A stretch of 64,000 nt of DNA from Coprococcus sp. OM04-5BH (lineage in GTDB: Bacteria > Bacillota > Clostridia > Lachnospirales > Lachnospiraceae): the NCBI RefSeq assembly GCF_003482105.1, contig NZ_QULM01000006.1:1-64000 (forward strand), given 5' to 3'. Every line of letters starts with the position of its first letter. Position 1 is the stretch's first letter. Shown piece by piece: positions 63,157-64,000 of the stretch. A program made the translations under genes and the position numbers. The notes beneath the pieces are model-generated. The model had not been told where the DNA came from and did no database searches. It saw nothing but the letters and a program-made list of their open reading frames with translations.

Positions 63157-63360
63157 TTAAGCATTAGCCTTCTTGGCAATGACTGTCTGTATTCTAGCAA
63201 TATTCTTTCTTACTTCTTTAATTCTGCTTGTATTATCTAACTGATTTGTAGCGTTCTGGAATCTAAGGTTGAATAATTCCTTCTTAGCAGCTACTAAATC
63301 GTTCTGAAGCTCGTCTACTGACTTGCCATTTAACTCTGTCATAAAATCCTTAGTTTTCAC
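63157..63360 (-). CDS. rpmC: 50S ribosomal protein L29
   Basis: 67 aa. Begins [39 protein letters not shown] is diagnostic. Its first 11 nt overlap the end of rplP, so the two are translationally coupled. Confidence 0.99.
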   Translation of the reverse strand: MKTKDFMTELNGKSVDELQNDLVAAKKELFNLRFQNATNQLDNTSRIKEVRKNIARIQTVIAKKANA

Positions 63361-63787
63361 TGCCTGCTACCTCCTCTAATTCTTCCTTTGTTGCAATCTT
63401 ACACTTAAGTGGGAGCTTGTGCATAGCAAGTCTTAATGCCTCTCTTGCAACATCTTCCGGTACATCAGCGATCTCAAATAATACTCTGCCCGGCTTAACT
63501 ACTGCTACCCAATATTCAAGTGCACCCTTTCCTGAACCCATACGAGTTTCAGCTGGCTTTGCTGTAACTGGCTTATCAGGGAAAATCTTTATAAATACTT
63601 TACCACTACGCTTCATGTATCTTGTCATTGCGATACGGGCTGCTTCAATCTGGTTTGACTTGATCCAAGCTGGCTCTGTTGCTACAAGACCATACTGACC
63701 GTTTGTAATCTTATTACCTCTAAGTGCCTTACCAGCCATAGTACCTCTAAACTGCTTACGACGCTTAACTCTCTTAGGCATTAACAT
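63350..63787 (-). CDS. rplP: 50S ribosomal protein L16
   Basis: 145 aa. [60 protein letters not shown]. Its ATG shares one base with the rpsC stop codon (TAATG). Confidence 0.99.
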   Translation of the reverse strand: MLMPKRVKRRKQFRGTMAGKALRGNKITNGQYGLVATEPAWIKSNQIEAARIAMTRYMKRSGKVFIKIFPDKPVTAKPAETRMGSGKGALEYWVAVVKPGRVLFEIADVPEDVAREALRLAMHKLPLKCKIATKEELEEVAGSEN

Positions 63788-64000
63788 TATTTATCGCTCC
63801 CTTCCTTTTTAGTCTTTGTTGGAAGTACTTCGCCATGGTAAACCCATGTCTTAACACCAACTTTACCGAATGTTGTATCTGCTTCAGCAAATCCATAATC
63901 AATGTTTGCACGAAGTGTCTGAAGAGGAATTGTTCCCTGGCTGTAGAACTCTGTTCTAGCCATATCAGCTCCACCGAGACGTCCTGAACATGCACACTTG
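63787..64000 (-). CDS. rpsC: 30S ribosomal protein S3, C-terminal part
   Basis: Truncated by the window end: 70 residues of the C terminus are visible. They read [34 protein letters not shown] and [19 protein letters not shown], diagnostic of S3, with a Lys-rich end [10 protein letters not shown]. Stop TAA at 63789-63787 overlaps the rplP start. The longer overlapping frame at 63774-63995 is a shadow of this gene. Confidence 0.97.
   Translation of the reverse strand, partial: KCACSGRLGGADMARTEFYSQGTIPLQTLRANIDYGFAEADTTFGKVGVKTWVYHGEVLPTKTKKEGSDK

Noticed and set aside
63774..63995. 73-codon minus-strand ORF at the window end
   Set aside because: Shadow frame of rpsC; the overlapping frame encodes clear S3 C-terminal sequence and stops at 63787.

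Overview
The window looks like chromosome from a member of the Firmicutes class Clostridia, most probably the family Lachnospiraceae (Coprococcus-like; genus-level placement is inference). Supporting signs are moderate GC, strong AGGAGG-type ribosome binding sites, TTGACA/TATAAT promoters, a DNPR-type (meso-diaminopimelate) MurE, zinc-type S14/L36/adenylate kinase, pyruvate kinase with a C-terminal PEP-utiliser-like domain, and the Firmicutes gene order S10/spc/alpha ribosomal proteins - ECF transporter - truA - rplM - rpsI. Nearly all genes lie on the minus strand. The plus-strand genes are a GH25 muramidase, two AIM24-family genes, pdxST and mgtE.

Region 1 (1-20 kb): two tRNA-Ser genes. Then a housekeeping series, read right to left: dCMP deaminase, tsaE, tsaB, rimI, a small Cys-pair protein, a ribonuclease Z-like enzyme, tsaD and ispD. 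It holds three t6A tRNA-modification proteins (TsaB, TsaE, TsaD) and RimI. To the right are secA-prfB-hom (prfB carries the classical programmed +1 frameshift), hpf, a secreted NlpC/P60 hydrolase with a WalR-like box at its promoter, a DUF1189-like membrane protein with pyruvate kinase, and the secreted GH25/FN3/SH3 muramidase on the plus strand.

Region 2 (20-35 kb): an operon thrH - murE - MaoC-like hotdog protein - small membrane protein; a NUDIX hydrolase; a tandem pair of AIM24-family genes; a zinc/cadmium efflux cluster (separate HMA protein, P1B ATPase, ArsR-type regulator); a moxR-DUF58-transglutaminase operon; and a PHP-domain protein.

Region 3 (35-47 kb): a putative metal exporter - Fur-family regulator - thiC series. 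It is preceded by a strong promoter and three copies of a palindromic element of about 80 bp. Then come pckA, divergent pdxR / pdxST, an ECF-type sigma factor fused to a membrane segment and a large extracytoplasmic domain, and mgtE with an unusual 5' leader (a 35-codon ORF plus two competing RNA pairings, one covering the mgtE ribosome binding site).

Region 4 (47-64 kb): the ribosomal-protein and ECF-transporter region: rpsI, rplM, truA, ecfT, a fused EcfA1-EcfA2 ATPase, rplQ (with insertions), rpoA, rpsD, rpsK, rpsM, rpmJ, infA, map, adk, secY, then rplO back to rpsC, which runs off the window end.

No phage, transposase, CRISPR or defence island is visible; most of the window is core genome. 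The least routine elements are the mgtE leader, the sigma-membrane fusion, the 83-bp palindromic repeats beside the metal exporter, and the EcfA fusion.
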